The notes under the pieces were generated by a model. The model did no database searches, was not told the origin of the DNA, and worked only from the letters and a program-made list of their open reading frames with translations. Made by a program: the position numbers and the translations under genes. Below are positions 9,951-18,710 of a stretch of DNA of 64,000 bases, one piece after another (position 1 is the first letter of the stretch; each line of letters begins with the position of its first letter). Origin of the DNA: Sinorhizobium americanum (GTDB lineage: Bacteria > Pseudomonadota > Alphaproteobacteria > Rhizobiales > Rhizobiaceae); NCBI RefSeq assembly GCF_001651855.1, contig NZ_LNQC01000045.1:62001-126000 (forward strand), written 5' to 3'.

Positions 9951-9952
9951 GA

Positions 9953-10810
9953 TCAATCCCGGAGCAGTTCGTTGATGCCGGTCTTGGACCGGGTCTTCTC
10001 GTCGACCCGCTTGACGATGACGGCGCAGTAGAGGTTCGGCGCGGGCTGGCCGTTGGCCATGCTCGAGCCGGACGGCATGGAGCCGGCGACGACGACGGAA
10101 TAGGGCGGCACTTCGCCATACATCACTTCGCCGGTGGCGCGGTCGACGATCTTCGTCGACTTGCCGATGAAGACGCCCATGCCGAGAACCGAGCCCTCGC
10201 GGACGATGCAGCCTTCGACGACCTCGGAGCGGGCGCCGATGAAGCAATTGTCCTCGATGATGGTCGGGCCGGCCTGCATCGGCTCCAGCACGCCGCCGAT
10301 GCCGACGCCGCCGGAAAGATGCACGTTCTTGCCGATCTGCGCGCAGGAGCCGACGGTCGCCCAGGTGTCGACCATCGTTCCCTCGCCGACATAGGCGCCG
10401 AGATTGACGAAGGAGGGCATCAGGACCGCATTGGGGGCGATATAGGCGGAACGTCGCACGACGCAGTTCGGCACGGCTCGGAAGCCGGCCTTCTCGAACT
10501 CGTTGACGCTCCAGCCGTCAAATTTGGAGGGCACCTTGTCCCACCAGACCGACTCGCCCGGTCCGCCCTTGACGAGCTCCATCGGGTTCAGCCGGAAGGA
10601 GAGCAGTACGGCCTTCTTGAGCCACTGGTTGACGGTCCAGGTGCCGTCGGCGCCGCGCTCGGCGACGCGTACCTTGCCGCCGTCGAGCAGGTTCAGCGCA
10701 GCCTCCACTGCGTTGCGGATCGGTCCGCGCGTGCTTGTGCTGACGGCCTCGCGATCATCAAAGGCGGTCTCGATCGTCTGCGACAGGGAGGCGAGGTCGT
10801 GGTTCGTCAT
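9953..10810 (-). CDS. dapD: 2,3,4,5-tetrahydropyridine-2,6-dicarboxylate N-succinyltransferase
   Basis: Succinyl-CoA-dependent acylation step of the succinylase lysine/DAP branch, the step whose product line DapE later desuccinylates. The 285 residues match the family length. The C-terminal two thirds is a left-handed parallel beta-helix with hexapeptide repeats ([20 protein letters not shown]..., [39 protein letters not shown]). The N-terminal domain contains [16 protein letters not shown]. It is followed immediately by the DUF805 gene. dapE, its pathway partner, is at the left edge of the window in the same orientation but separated by the efflux cluster and helicase. Confidence 0.97.
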   Translation of the reverse strand: MTNHDLASLSQTIETAFDDREAVSTSTRGPIRNAVEAALNLLDGGKVRVAERGADGTWTVNQWLKKAVLLSFRLNPMELVKGGPGESVWWDKVPSKFDGWSVNEFEKAGFRAVPNCVVRRSAYIAPNAVLMPSFVNLGAYVGEGTMVDTWATVGSCAQIGKNVHLSGGVGIGGVLEPMQAGPTIIEDNCFIGARSEVVEGCIVREGSVLGMGVFIGKSTKIVDRATGEVMYGEVPPYSVVVAGSMPSGSSMANGQPAPNLYCAVIVKRVDEKTRSKTGINELLRD

Positions 10811-11112
10811 CGGATTTCCTTAGGTTCGCGTTGTCCAGCAAGCTCTACTGCATAATTCCTCGAATCGGAACCGATTAAAGGACGGAAGTGGCCGGCGATT
10901 CAGAGGGACGCGGCCACCCTTGACGCCGAAGAAAGGACATCCTTGCGGCGCCCGGATCCGAAAAGTTGAAGGGCTTTTCGGCCCGCTCTCCGAACGGGGG
11001 ACTTGGCAAGCCCGCCCGTTTCCGGCAGAGAGACGCACTTATGGCTGAAAAGCATGAAAGGACATGTCCGGACGAGGTGCCGGCTGTTCGGAACACGACG
11101 GGACAAGGACAT
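10811..11112. other. Intergenic region dapD / LOG, 302 bp
   Basis: Divergent promoter region between dapD and the LOG gene. I see no RNA gene or strong inverted repeat. The right half is open as a possible N-terminal extension of the LOG gene, but it lacks a convincing ribosome site before 11113. Confidence 0.5.
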
Positions 11113-12012
11113 ATGGGACGCATGAAGAAGCGCAGTTTGCGCGGCAAGGGCGGAGTCTGGGACCCGCTGGCAGACAGCTCGCAAAGCAGGCAGCGCGCCT
11201 CGACCGTTCCGCTGACGCCCCAATCGGCCTCTCCGACCTATCGGCTTGCCTATATCGACGATGATTTCCTGTGCCGCGAGGAGCTCAGGCCGGTGCGCCT
11301 GCAACTCGAGCTCCTGAAAACGGAGATGATGCTCGAGGAACGCGGCATCAACTCGACCGTCGTCATGTTCGGCGGCGCGCGCATTCCGGAACCGGGCGGC
11401 GAGGCCTGGGCCGCCAAGAACGAGACGCAGCGCAAGAACCTGGAAGCCGCTTCGGTTTACTACGACGAGGCCCGCAAGTTCGCGCGGCTCTGTTCCGAGC
11501 AGTCCGCCAAGCTCGGCCACAAGGAATATGTGATCGTCACCGGCGGCGGTCCCGGCGTCATGGAGGCCGGAAACCGCGGTGCCGCGGATGTCGGCGCACC
11601 GTCGATCGGCCTCAATATCGTTCTGCCGCACGAGCAGGCGCCGAACAGCTACGTCACGCCGGAACTGTCCTTCAACTTCCACTATTTCGCCATCCGCAAG
11701 ATGCATTTTCTGCTGCGCGCCAAGGCGGTGGCGGTCTTCCCGGGCGGCTTCGGCACGCTCGACGAGCTGTTCGAGACCATGACGCTGATGCAGACCGGAC
11801 GCTTGGCACTCGTGCCGCTCGTTCTCTTCGGCGAGAAGTTCTGGCGCTCGATCATCAATTTCGAGGCACTCGCCGAATTCGGCACGATCGCCCCGAACGA
11901 TATCGACCTCTTGCATTTCGTCGAAACCGCCGAAGAGGCGTGGCAGATCATTGCTCGCTTCTACGAATCGGTGGATCCCCATGCCGTGCCGATGGCGTCG
12001 GGCAGGCGGTAG
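11113..12012 (+). CDS. LOG family protein (cytokinin riboside 5'-monophosphate phosphoribohydrolase-like)
   Basis: Rossmann-fold LOG/TIGR00730-type protein, 299 residues from the chosen ATG. The two family motifs are present: TGGGPGVMEAGNRGA and PGGFGTLDELFE, preceded by RKMHFLLRAKAVAVF. Characterised LOG proteins hydrolyse nucleoside 5'-monophosphates, including cytokinin precursors and AMP; substrate here is not readable. I chose 11113 because AAGGA lies just upstream; the frame is open back to 10966, and an ATG at 11122 is also possible. The N-terminal ~45 residues are low-complexity and poorly conserved by eye. Convergent with the HAD gene. Confidence 0.88.
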   Translation: MGRMKKRSLRGKGGVWDPLADSSQSRQRASTVPLTPQSASPTYRLAYIDDDFLCREELRPVRLQLELLKTEMMLEERGINSTVVMFGGARIPEPGGEAWAAKNETQRKNLEAASVYYDEARKFARLCSEQSAKLGHKEYVIVTGGGPGVMEAGNRGAADVGAPSIGLNIVLPHEQAPNSYVTPELSFNFHYFAIRKMHFLLRAKAVAVFPGGFGTLDELFETMTLMQTGRLALVPLVLFGEKFWRSIINFEALAEFGTIAPNDIDLLHFVETAEEAWQIIARFYESVDPHAVPMASGRR

Positions 12013-12028
12013 GGTTCGGGGCGGGCGC

Positions 12029-12742
12029 TTAGTCCGCCGCGACCACGCGGCGCAGGAAGCCGGCGAGATCCTCGGTGACGAAATCGATCTGCTCGTCGGC
12101 GTCGCTGGAGGTCTCCCAGGCTTCCGCAAATTCATATTCGAGATTGCGCGGCACCAAGAGGATGGTCTTCATCCCGAGCGCCTTCGGCACCAGCAGGTTG
12201 CGCGGCAGGTCCTCGAACATCGCCGCATGGTGCGTGTCGACGCGGTGCAGGCTCATGAACTTGTCGTAGGTATCGCCAGCCGGCTTCGGCAGATAGCCGG
12301 CGGCGACGATGTCGAAAATGTCGTCGAAATGGTCGAGGATGCCGAGCGCACGCGCCGTCATCTGCGCATGCGCGACGCTGCCATTGGTGAAGATGAACTT
12401 GCGGCCGGGGAGAGCCTTGATCGCCTCGCCGAGATCGGGATTTGCCGGCACTACGCTGTAGTCGATCGCATGCGCCCGTTCGAGAAAATCGTTCGGATCG
12501 ATGCCGTGATGGAGCATCAGCCCCTGCAGGGTCGTGCCGTGATCGCGGTAGTATTCCTTCTGCAGCTTCTTCGCTTCCGACGGCTCGAGCGACAGAAGTT
12601 CGGCCACATAGGCCGTCATGTTGCGGTCGATCTGCGCGAAGAGATTGACGTGATGCGGGTAGAGCGTGTTGTCGAGATCGAAGACCCACTCGGTGACATG
12701 GGCGAATTCGGCGTGGGTCGGCAGGCGGTCGAGCTTTTTCAT
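12029..12742 (-). CDS. HAD-superfamily phosphatase, pyrimidine 5'-nucleotidase type
   Basis: 237-residue HAD hydrolase. Motif I is DLDNTLYPHH (nucleophile and acid/base Asp), motif II is FTNGS, the motif III lysine is in LPKPAGDTYDKF, and motif IV is MFEDLPRN. The DLDNTLY form and overall layout fit the pyrimidine 5'-nucleotidase (SSM1/YjjG-like) group, which dephosphorylates nucleotides or small phosphometabolites. I chose the ATG at 12742 (MKKLDRLPTH), which precedes the conserved part by 14 residues; the longer open frame up to 12847 encodes unrelated sequence. In many Rhizobiales a HAD gene of this type neighbours dapD; here the LOG gene lies between them. Confidence 0.88.
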   Translation of the reverse strand: MKKLDRLPTHAEFAHVTEWVFDLDNTLYPHHVNLFAQIDRNMTAYVAELLSLEPSEAKKLQKEYYRDHGTTLQGLMLHHGIDPNDFLERAHAIDYSVVPANPDLGEAIKALPGRKFIFTNGSVAHAQMTARALGILDHFDDIFDIVAAGYLPKPAGDTYDKFMSLHRVDTHHAAMFEDLPRNLLVPKALGMKTILLVPRNLEYEFAEAWETSSDADEQIDFVTEDLAGFLRRVVAAD

Positions 12743-12902
12743 GAGCGGGTTATGACATGGGTATGGGCGGCGGCAAACGAGAAAATGCACCCCCCCCGCT
12801 ACGGAGGCCATCCTGCCGCCGCGCATATTTCTACTTTGAATTGTCAAGACGGCATGGCATTTTCCGGCTGGCGCGGTTTTCGCCCGGGGGATGCAGGTGC
12901 CG

Positions 12903-13694
12903 ATGTCGGACGAACTGTTCTATCTGCTGTTCCTGTTCGGATTCTACGCCACGACGGTCGTTACCTATTTTGCCCTTGGCTACGGCCTGACCTGGGTCAA
13001 CGGCCGCAATCCTGAGCGGAAGATTCAGAAGGGACGCGGTTCCGACAGACGCCGCAAGGCTGAAATCCGCCAGAGTCTGGCGTCGATGTTCAGCGCCTGC
13101 CTGCCGCTGACGATAGGCCTCTATGCCCAGCAAAGGGGCTGGGCGCCAGCGCCCTGGGCCTTCAGCTGGTGGACGGCGGTGCCGCTCTTCGTCCTGTGCA
13201 TGTTTCTCTACGATACCTGGTTCTATTTCATGCACCGGCTGCTGCACACCAAGTGGCTCTATCCCCTGCACGCACTCCATCATAAGAGTGTCGCACCAAC
13301 GATCTGGAGCACCTATTCGGAGGATGTTCTCGACAACCTTCTATTGCAGGGCTTTTCAGCCGCCATCGTTTTCGTCGTCCCCTTTCCACCGGCAATTCTC
13401 ATCGGGCAAAGACTGTTCGAGCATTTCAACGGCATGTTCGGGCACTGTGGCTTCGAGTATTTCGCCTCATCGACGACGCGTTATCCGTCCCCTCTGTTGT
13501 CCACGACTTTCCATGACCAGCATCATTCCGGGTTCCGGTACAACTACGGCAACTATTTCTCGTTCTGGGATCGCGTGCTGGGCACGATCTCGCCGAACTA
13601 CGACCAGCGCGTGAAGACGTTCGAGCAGGAGGAGCCGCCGCTCGTACTCAGTCAGGCCATTCACCTGGCGGAGGTTCAGGAAAAGGCGGACTGA
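12903..13694 (+). CDS. Sterol desaturase / fatty acid hydroxylase family membrane protein
   Basis: 263-residue integral membrane di-iron enzyme homologue. The histidine clusters are HRLLH (HX3H), HALHH (HX2HH) and HDQHH (HX2HH), with an additional His in FNGMFGHCGFEYF. Four or more hydrophobic segments surround them. The family carries out O2-dependent hydroxylation or desaturation of lipids; in rhizobia, substrates such as sphingoid or ornithine lipids are possible, but the sequence does not say which. The ATG at 12903 has a GCAGG 5 nt upstream; an ATG at 12891 would add 4 residues. Divergent from the HAD gene. Confidence 0.88.
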   Translation: MSDELFYLLFLFGFYATTVVTYFALGYGLTWVNGRNPERKIQKGRGSDRRRKAEIRQSLASMFSACLPLTIGLYAQQRGWAPAPWAFSWWTAVPLFVLCMFLYDTWFYFMHRLLHTKWLYPLHALHHKSVAPTIWSTYSEDVLDNLLLQGFSAAIVFVVPFPPAILIGQRLFEHFNGMFGHCGFEYFASSTTRYPSPLLSTTFHDQHHSGFRYNYGNYFSFWDRVLGTISPNYDQRVKTFEQEEPPLVLSQAIHLAEVQEKAD

Positions 13695-13751
13695 AACGCC
13701 GTGGCTACGGAGTTCTTGGCAATGTCCGGACCTGCGTGCTAGCTCGCAGCC

Positions 13752-14666
13752 ATGGAAACCTGGGTTCTCATCACCGTCGGCGCGGCCTTTCTGCAGAATA
13801 TCCGCTCCTCCATGCAGAAGCACCTGAAGGGCGCCATGGGCACGACCGGCGCCACCTTCGTGCGCTTTGGCTTCGGCTTGCCCTTCGCGCTCCTCTATCT
13901 CCTCCTGCTCTGGCACGTTTCGGGCCACCCTCTGCCGGTGCCGAACGGCTCCTTCTTTCTCTGGGCGATCATCGGCGGCCTGGCACAAATCGCCGCGACG
14001 TTCCTGCTCGTTCACCTGTTCTCCTTCCGCAACTTCGCGGTCGGCACCGCCTATTCCCGTACCGAGCCGGCCCAGGCAGCGCTTTTCGGGCTGATCTTCC
14101 TCGGCGAAGGGGCAAGCCGGGGAACGCTGGTGGCGATCGCAATTTCGGTGGTCGGGGTCATGCTGATCTCCGTTGCCCGCACGACGCTCAGCGCCCGTTC
14201 GCTGCTGACCTCGGTCTTCAGCCGCACTGCGGCGATCGGCCTCTTCTCCGGCACCTTCTTCGGTCTCTCGGCGGTGGCCTACCGTTCGGCCTCGCTGGCA
14301 CTCGCACCCAGCCTGCCGGCGCCGGACTACATGATGCAGGCGAGCTTCACGCTCGGTTTCGTCATCCTGCTGCAGTCCGTCGTTATGCTCCTTTGGATCG
14401 TCGCCCGCGAACCGGACGAGTTGAAGCGGATCGGCGCCGCCTGGAAGCCCGCCTTCATCGTCGGCTTCGTCGGCGCCTCGGCGTCATTCGGCTGGTTCAT
14501 GGCGATGACGCTGCAGCAGGCGGCGATCGTCAAGGTGGTGGCGCAGGTCGAGATGCTTTTCACCTTCGCTTCGTCCTTCTTCGTCTTCCGCGAATGGATC
14601 AACCGGCTCGAACTCGTCGGCTGCCTGCTAATCGTGCTCGGCGTCGTGATGCTGCTCGTGCTCTAA
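13752..14666 (+). CDS. EamA/DMT-family permease
   Basis: 304-residue inner-membrane transporter of the drug/metabolite superfamily with ten hydrophobic segments in two EamA-like halves. The first ends near AYSRTEPAQAALFGLIFLGE; the second ends VEMLFTFASSFFVFREWINRLELVG and a terminal helix. The Glu in FLGE and the FREW motif sit at the usual helix-4/helix-9 conserved positions. Substrate unknown; members export amino acids, nucleosides or other metabolites. Upstream spacing is 57 bp from the hydroxylase gene, so co-transcription is possible. The Shine-Dalgarno before this ATG is weak. Confidence 0.88.
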   Translation: METWVLITVGAAFLQNIRSSMQKHLKGAMGTTGATFVRFGFGLPFALLYLLLLWHVSGHPLPVPNGSFFLWAIIGGLAQIAATFLLVHLFSFRNFAVGTAYSRTEPAQAALFGLIFLGEGASRGTLVAIAISVVGVMLISVARTTLSARSLLTSVFSRTAAIGLFSGTFFGLSAVAYRSASLALAPSLPAPDYMMQASFTLGFVILLQSVVMLLWIVAREPDELKRIGAAWKPAFIVGFVGASASFGWFMAMTLQQAAIVKVVAQVEMLFTFASSFFVFREWINRLELVGCLLIVLGVVMLLVL

Positions 14667-14740
14667 GCGGCGCATTCCCGATGTAGAATAAGCGCCCGAA
14701 TTTCGGCGGACGGTTCAATCATAGGGTGCTACAACGCGGC

Positions 14741-15820
14741 ATGCTTTTCGATTTGCCGAACGACGACATCCTTTACGACGCGCTGTTGGCCCGCAGTTGC
14801 GACTATGAGGGCCAGGCCTTCGCCTGCGTGAAGAGCACCGGCATCTTCTGTCGGCTCTCCTGCCCGGCCCGCAAGCCGAAGCGGGAAAACACCCTGTTTT
14901 TCGACAGCATCGCGGCCTGCGTCAATTCGGGTTTCAGGCCCTGCGAGCGATGCCGGCCGCTGGAGCAGGCTGCCGGCAAGGAGCCACTCGTCGAACAATT
15001 GCTGAAGCTCCTCGACCGCCATCCGGACCGTCGCTGGACCGAGGACGACCTTGTGCGGCGCGGTCTCGATCCGTCGACCGTCCGCCGCGCCTTCAAGCGA
15101 AGCTTCGGCGTGACCTTTCTCGACCTCGCCCGTCAGCGGCGCATGGGGGAGGCTGCGCGGCAGCTTTCCGCCGGGGCCAGCGTCATCGCGGCGCAGGTTG
15201 ATGCGGGCTACGAGTCGCCAAGCGGCTTCCGCGCTGCCTTCGCGCGGCTGATCGGCGAAGCACCGGCGAAGGCGCAGGGCCGTGCACTGCTCTTTGCCGA
15301 CTGGATCGACACACCGCTCGGGCCGATGGTAGCGGTCGCCGACCAGACGCACCTGCACTTGCTCGAGTTTCACGATCGCAAGGCTTTGCCCGCCGAGATG
15401 GAGAGGCTGAAGCGAACGGCGCGATCGGCCGTCGTGCCAGGGAGGACGCCGCCAATCGAGCGGATCGAGACGGAACTCAAGGCCTATTTCGCCGGCCTGT
15501 CCGGTGAATTTCTGACGCCGCTCGCTCTCGACGGCAGCGCTTTCGAGCGGCAGGTATGGGCGAGGCTCATGCAAATTCCAATCGGCGAGACGCGATCTTA
15601 TAGCGACATTGCCCGGGAAGTCGGTACCATCGAGGCGGTCCGCGCCGTGGCGAGAGCCAATGGTGCCAACCGCATCGCGATCGTCGTCCCCTGCCATCGC
15701 TGCATCGGCGCGGACGGATCGCTGACGGGATACGGTGGCGGCCTCGAGCGAAAGCAGTGGCTGCTTCGGCATGAAGGAAAAATGAGACCTGTCGGACTGT
15801 TTACGGAGGAGATGCGATGA
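14741..15820 (+). CDS. ada: Bifunctional Ada: methylphosphotriester/O6-methylguanine-DNA methyltransferase and AraC-type activator
   Basis: Suicide DNA-repair methyltransferase and regulator of the adaptive response. The N-terminal zinc domain has the four Cys of the Ada pattern (FCRLSC...RPCERCRP, residues about 37, 41, 68, 71). A central AraC-like helix-turn-helix region follows (RRAFKRSFGVTFLDLARQRRM and IAAQVDAGYESPSGFRAAF). The C-terminal O6-MGMT domain carries PCHR with acceptor Cys near 318. About 359 residues from the ATG at 14741; a GTG at 14726 would add 5 residues and neither start has a good Shine-Dalgarno. The gene ends in a 4-bp ATGA overlap with the next gene, so the two are translationally coupled. 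Confidence 0.93.
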   Translation: MLFDLPNDDILYDALLARSCDYEGQAFACVKSTGIFCRLSCPARKPKRENTLFFDSIAACVNSGFRPCERCRPLEQAAGKEPLVEQLLKLLDRHPDRRWTEDDLVRRGLDPSTVRRAFKRSFGVTFLDLARQRRMGEAARQLSAGASVIAAQVDAGYESPSGFRAAFARLIGEAPAKAQGRALLFADWIDTPLGPMVAVADQTHLHLLEFHDRKALPAEMERLKRTARSAVVPGRTPPIERIETELKAYFAGLSGEFLTPLALDGSAFERQVWARLMQIPIGETRSYSDIAREVGTIEAVRAVARANGANRIAIVVPCHRCIGADGSLTGYGGGLERKQWLLRHEGKMRPVGLFTEEMR

Positions 15821-16593
15821 ACCAGGAGGAAAGGGCGCGTGCCTTTCAGGCGCTGCACCGCAAGGGCGATCCGATCGTTCTTTACAATATCTGGGATGCG
15901 GGCAGTGCCCATTGCGTGGCCGAGGCCGGCGCCAAGGCGTTGGCCACGGGGAGCTGGTCGGTGGCGGCCGCGCATGGTTTCGGCGACGGGCAGAAGATCC
16001 CGCTGCAATTGCTGGTCGAGATCGCCCGCGAGATTGTCGCGGCGACCGACCTGCCGCTGTCGGTCGATTTCGAAGGCGCCTATTCGGAGGACCCGGCCCA
16101 AGGTGCGGCCAATGTGGCGCAACTGATCGATGCCGGCGCGATCGGCATCAATTTCGAGGATCAGGTCGTCGGCAAGGGCGGGGTTCACTCGGCCGACAAG
16201 CAGGCGGCCCGCATCCGGGCGATCCGCGACATGGCGGAACGCCAGAACGTCCCGCTCTTCATCAATGCCCGCACCGACCTGTTCCTGCAGGAAAACGATA
16301 CGACGCGCCACGCGGATTTGCTGGACGCTGCGATCGCTCGCGCCAACGCCTATGCCGAAGCGGGGGCGAGCGGCTTCTTCGCGCCGTGGCTCGTCGATAT
16401 CAACCTGATCGGCGAGCTTTGCGCTGCCTCGCCGTTGCCGGTGAACGTGATGATGCGGCCCGGCGCGCCGGACCTCGCAACGCTTGCCGCCGCCGGCGTC
16501 TCGCGAGTCAGCTACGGGCCGTTTCCCTACCGGGCGATGATCGCCTGGCTGCGCGGCGAGGCGGAGAAGGTGTATGGGGGCGCTGGGAAGTAG
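15817..16593 (+). CDS. Isocitrate lyase / PEP mutase superfamily protein
   Basis: 258-residue (beta/alpha)8-barrel enzyme homologue with YNIWDAGSAHCVAEAG, LSVDFEGAYSEDP, IGINFEDQVVG, and FINARTDLFLQ, the metal- and substrate-binding pattern of the PEP-mutase branch. The KKCGH loop of true isocitrate lyase is missing, so ICL activity is unlikely. Related proteins include oxaloacetate decarboxylase/carboxy-PEP mutase-like enzymes; reaction unassigned. The start overlaps the ada stop (ATGA). Why a C-C/P-C lyase homologue is coupled to alkylation repair is not apparent from the sequence. Confidence 0.85.
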   Translation: MNQEERARAFQALHRKGDPIVLYNIWDAGSAHCVAEAGAKALATGSWSVAAAHGFGDGQKIPLQLLVEIAREIVAATDLPLSVDFEGAYSEDPAQGAANVAQLIDAGAIGINFEDQVVGKGGVHSADKQAARIRAIRDMAERQNVPLFINARTDLFLQENDTTRHADLLDAAIARANAYAEAGASGFFAPWLVDINLIGELCAASPLPVNVMMRPGAPDLATLAAAGVSRVSYGPFPYRAMIAWLRGEAEKVYGGAGK

Positions 16594-16622
16594 GTCGGGG
16601 CGGAAGCGCTCGTAACGGGGAA

Positions 16623-16731
16623 CTGCCCCTCATCCGACCTTCTCCCCGCAAGCGGGGCGAAGGGTATGCCGCGCCGCCTCAGTTCCCTCTCTCCGCGCGC
16701 GGGGAGAGGGTTGGTCCTCGGGTTAAACCCG
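16623..16731. repeat. Paired palindromic repeat (RIME/REP-like) between PEP-mutase-like gene and argB
   Basis: Two GC-rich palindromes separated by about 30 bp: one centred on CTCCCCGCAAGCGGGG (16642-16657) and one on CTCTCCGCGCGCGGGGAGAG (16690-16709). A palindrome CGGGTT-A-AACCCG follows at 16719-16731. The same paired layout, with a similar GCCGC...AGTTCC spacer, recurs at about 55673-55751. It lies between convergent genes and may also serve as their transcription end. Confidence 0.7.
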
Positions 16732-16763
16732 TGGAGAGGTGCAATTTTCGGGAGTCGGCCGCC

Positions 16764-17651
16764 TTACGGCACGATCAGCGTGCCGGCGCCGCGTTCGGTG
16801 AAGATTTCCAAGAGCACGGAATGGGCGGTCTTGCCGTTGAGGATGACGACGCCCTGGACGCCGGCCTTGATAGCTTCCATGCAGGTCTCGACCTTGGGGA
16901 TCATGCCGCCGGAAATGGTGCCGTCGGCGATCAGCGCGTGTGCCTGGGCGACCGAAAGCTCCTTGATGAGATTGCCCTGCTTGTCGAGAACCCCCGGAAC
17001 GTCGGTCAGGAACAGGAGGCGCGTCGCGTTGAGCGCGCCGGCAATCGCGCCGGCGAAGGTGTCGGCGTTGATGTTGTAGGTATGGCCGTCGCGGCCCGGA
17101 GCGACCGGCGCGATCACCGGGATCATTTCCGAGCGCGCCAAGAGATCGAGAAGCGTGCGGTCCACTTCGACCACCTCGCCGACGAAGCCGAGATCGAGGA
17201 TGCGTTCGATATTGGAATCCGGGTCCTTGATGGTCTTGCGCGCCTTTTCCGCAAAGACCATGTTGCCATCCTTGCCGCAAAGGCCGATCGCCCATTCGCC
17301 GGTCTGGTTGATGAGTGCGACGATTTCCTTGTTGATCGAGCCGGCGAGCACCATCTCGACAATCTCGACGGTCTTCTCGTCGGTGACGCGCAGCCCGCCC
17401 TCGAATTTCGATTCGATGCCCATCTTGTTGAGCATGGCGCCGATCTGCGGGCCGCCCCCGTGGACGACGATCGGGTTGACGCCGGACTGCTTCAGAAGCG
17501 CGATGTCGCTGGCGAAGGCGCGGCCGAGCTCGGGATTGCCCATGGCATGGCCGCCATATTTGACGACGATCGTTTTGTTCTCGTAGCGCTGCATATAGGG
17601 CAGGGCCTGGGCGAGCAGGCGTGCCTGGATTTCACTTTCTGATGCGGACAT
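16764..17651 (-). CDS. argB: Acetylglutamate kinase
   Basis: ATP-dependent phosphorylation of N-acetyl-L-glutamate, second step of arginine synthesis; cytosolic, usually arginine-inhibited. The 295 residues match the hexameric, arginine-sensitive class. Visible motifs are [10 protein letters not shown] (phosphate-binding Lys), [13 protein letters not shown], and the C-terminal [20 protein letters not shown] that contacts substrates. GAGGG lies 6 nt before the ATG at 17651. The neighbours are a repeat downstream and a divergent anti-sigma gene upstream. In related genomes yihA is typically adjacent; here a DUF1269 gene and the anti-sigma gene lie between. Confidence 0.97.
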   Translation of the reverse strand: MSASESEIQARLLAQALPYMQRYENKTIVVKYGGHAMGNPELGRAFASDIALLKQSGVNPIVVHGGGPQIGAMLNKMGIESKFEGGLRVTDEKTVEIVEMVLAGSINKEIVALINQTGEWAIGLCGKDGNMVFAEKARKTIKDPDSNIERILDLGFVGEVVEVDRTLLDLLARSEMIPVIAPVAPGRDGHTYNINADTFAGAIAGALNATRLLFLTDVPGVLDKQGNLIKELSVAQAHALIADGTISGGMIPKVETCMEAIKAGVQGVVILNGKTAHSVLLEIFTERGAGTLIVP

Positions 17652-17852
17652 GGCGGACCCTCGAAAAATACCGGCTGCTGTTTAGCGCATGTTTCCCGCT
17701 GATGGAATGATCCGGGCGCAACATAAGTCGCTGAAGATTGGCGCCGATCCGTGGCGAAAAACCGGTCGCCTGCACGATTGACGAGATTTGTGATTTGACC
17801 GATCCTGCTACGTCTACGGTGAAATCTCTCGAATCTGAGAGAACATGGAAAG

Positions 17853-18566
17853 ATGACCACGCAGAAGCCCGAGAGCGGGGATTCTCGCCGCGATGAGGTA
17901 ATCGCCGGGGAATACGTGTTGGGCGTCCTGTCCGCCGAGGACCGCCGCAAGGTCGAAGCGCGCATGGCGACGGACAGCGATTTTGCGGCAATGGTTCTCC
18001 GCTGGCGCAACAATCTCGCGACGTTCGATACGGCCTACGAAACGATCGCGCAGACCCGCGCCTTGCCTGCCGCCGAACATCGGGCATTCGAGGTTCCGGC
18101 GGGGACCGGCGCTTCCATCGGATTGTGGAACTCCTTGTCGTTCTGGCGCAGCCTCGCCATTGCCTCGCTGGCGGCCGTCGCGGTACTAATGATCTCCCTG
18201 GCGGGGCTATTCGGCGGCGGATCTGGCAGTCGGCCATTGGTGATCGAGCTTTCGGGTGAGGGCAATGCGATCGGTCTCGTCGCAACGTTCGATATCGGCT
18301 CCGGGCGGTTGCGCCTGACGCCGGTTGCGGCAGGTGGAGACGGGGAAAAATCCCTCGAATTCTGGCTGCTGCGGGGCGATGATCCGGCGATCTCCCTCGG
18401 CGTGCTGCCGCAGTCCGGCGAAGGCGAGTTCCGGGTTCCTCCAGCCATGCGGACGAAGGTCACCGAAGGCTCGACCCTTGCCGTCAGCCTCGAGCCGCGC
18501 GGCGGTTCACCGACCGGTTTGCCCAGCGGCGCGTTCCTCGCCCGCGGCACGGCCGGCTATCGCTGA
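17853..18566 (+). CDS. Anti-sigma-K (RskA-family) factor without a neighbouring sigma gene
   Basis: 237-residue single-pass membrane protein. A cytoplasmic N-terminal anti-sigma domain (GEYVLGVLSAEDRRKVEARM ... FAAMVLRWRNNLATFD) is followed by one membrane helix at about 98-120 and a periplasmic RskA-type C-terminal beta domain (EFWLLRGDDPAISLGVLPQSGEG, GSTLAVSLEPRGGSPTGLPSG). No zinc-binding HX3CXXC motif is present. RskA-family factors hold an ECF sigma at the membrane until proteolysis, and the sigma gene is normally immediately upstream. Here the upstream gene is divergent argB with only 201 bp between, and no sigma gene is found anywhere in the window. Confidence 0.85.
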   Translation: MTTQKPESGDSRRDEVIAGEYVLGVLSAEDRRKVEARMATDSDFAAMVLRWRNNLATFDTAYETIAQTRALPAAEHRAFEVPAGTGASIGLWNSLSFWRSLAIASLAAVAVLMISLAGLFGGGSGSRPLVIELSGEGNAIGLVATFDIGSGRLRLTPVAAGGDGEKSLEFWLLRGDDPAISLGVLPQSGEGEFRVPPAMRTKVTEGSTLAVSLEPRGGSPTGLPSGAFLARGTAGYR

Positions 18567-18610
18567 CCTCGCGAGACATGCCGGAGTTTCATCCTCCTGC
18601 TGCGCGGCCA

Positions 18611-18639
18611 TTCCCGCGGGCGATCGCTCGCGGGGGAAA
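18611..18639. repeat. GC-rich palindrome between convergent genes
   Basis: CCCGCG-G-GCGATCGC-T-CGCGGG with flanking TTC/GAA pairing, located between the convergent anti-sigma and DUF1269 genes. There is no T-run, so it is a possible stabilising 3' structure rather than a clear terminator. Confidence 0.4.
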
Positions 18640-18710
18640 GGGCGAGGCGTAGCCGCTCTGCTCCTCGCGAGGGACCGGCTGGCTCGGGAAGGACCCCTGT
18701 CGCCGGCGAG

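Noticed and set aside
15817-16593. Isocitrate lyase of the glyoxylate shunt
   Set aside because: The protein is only 258 residues and lacks the KKCGH catalytic loop.
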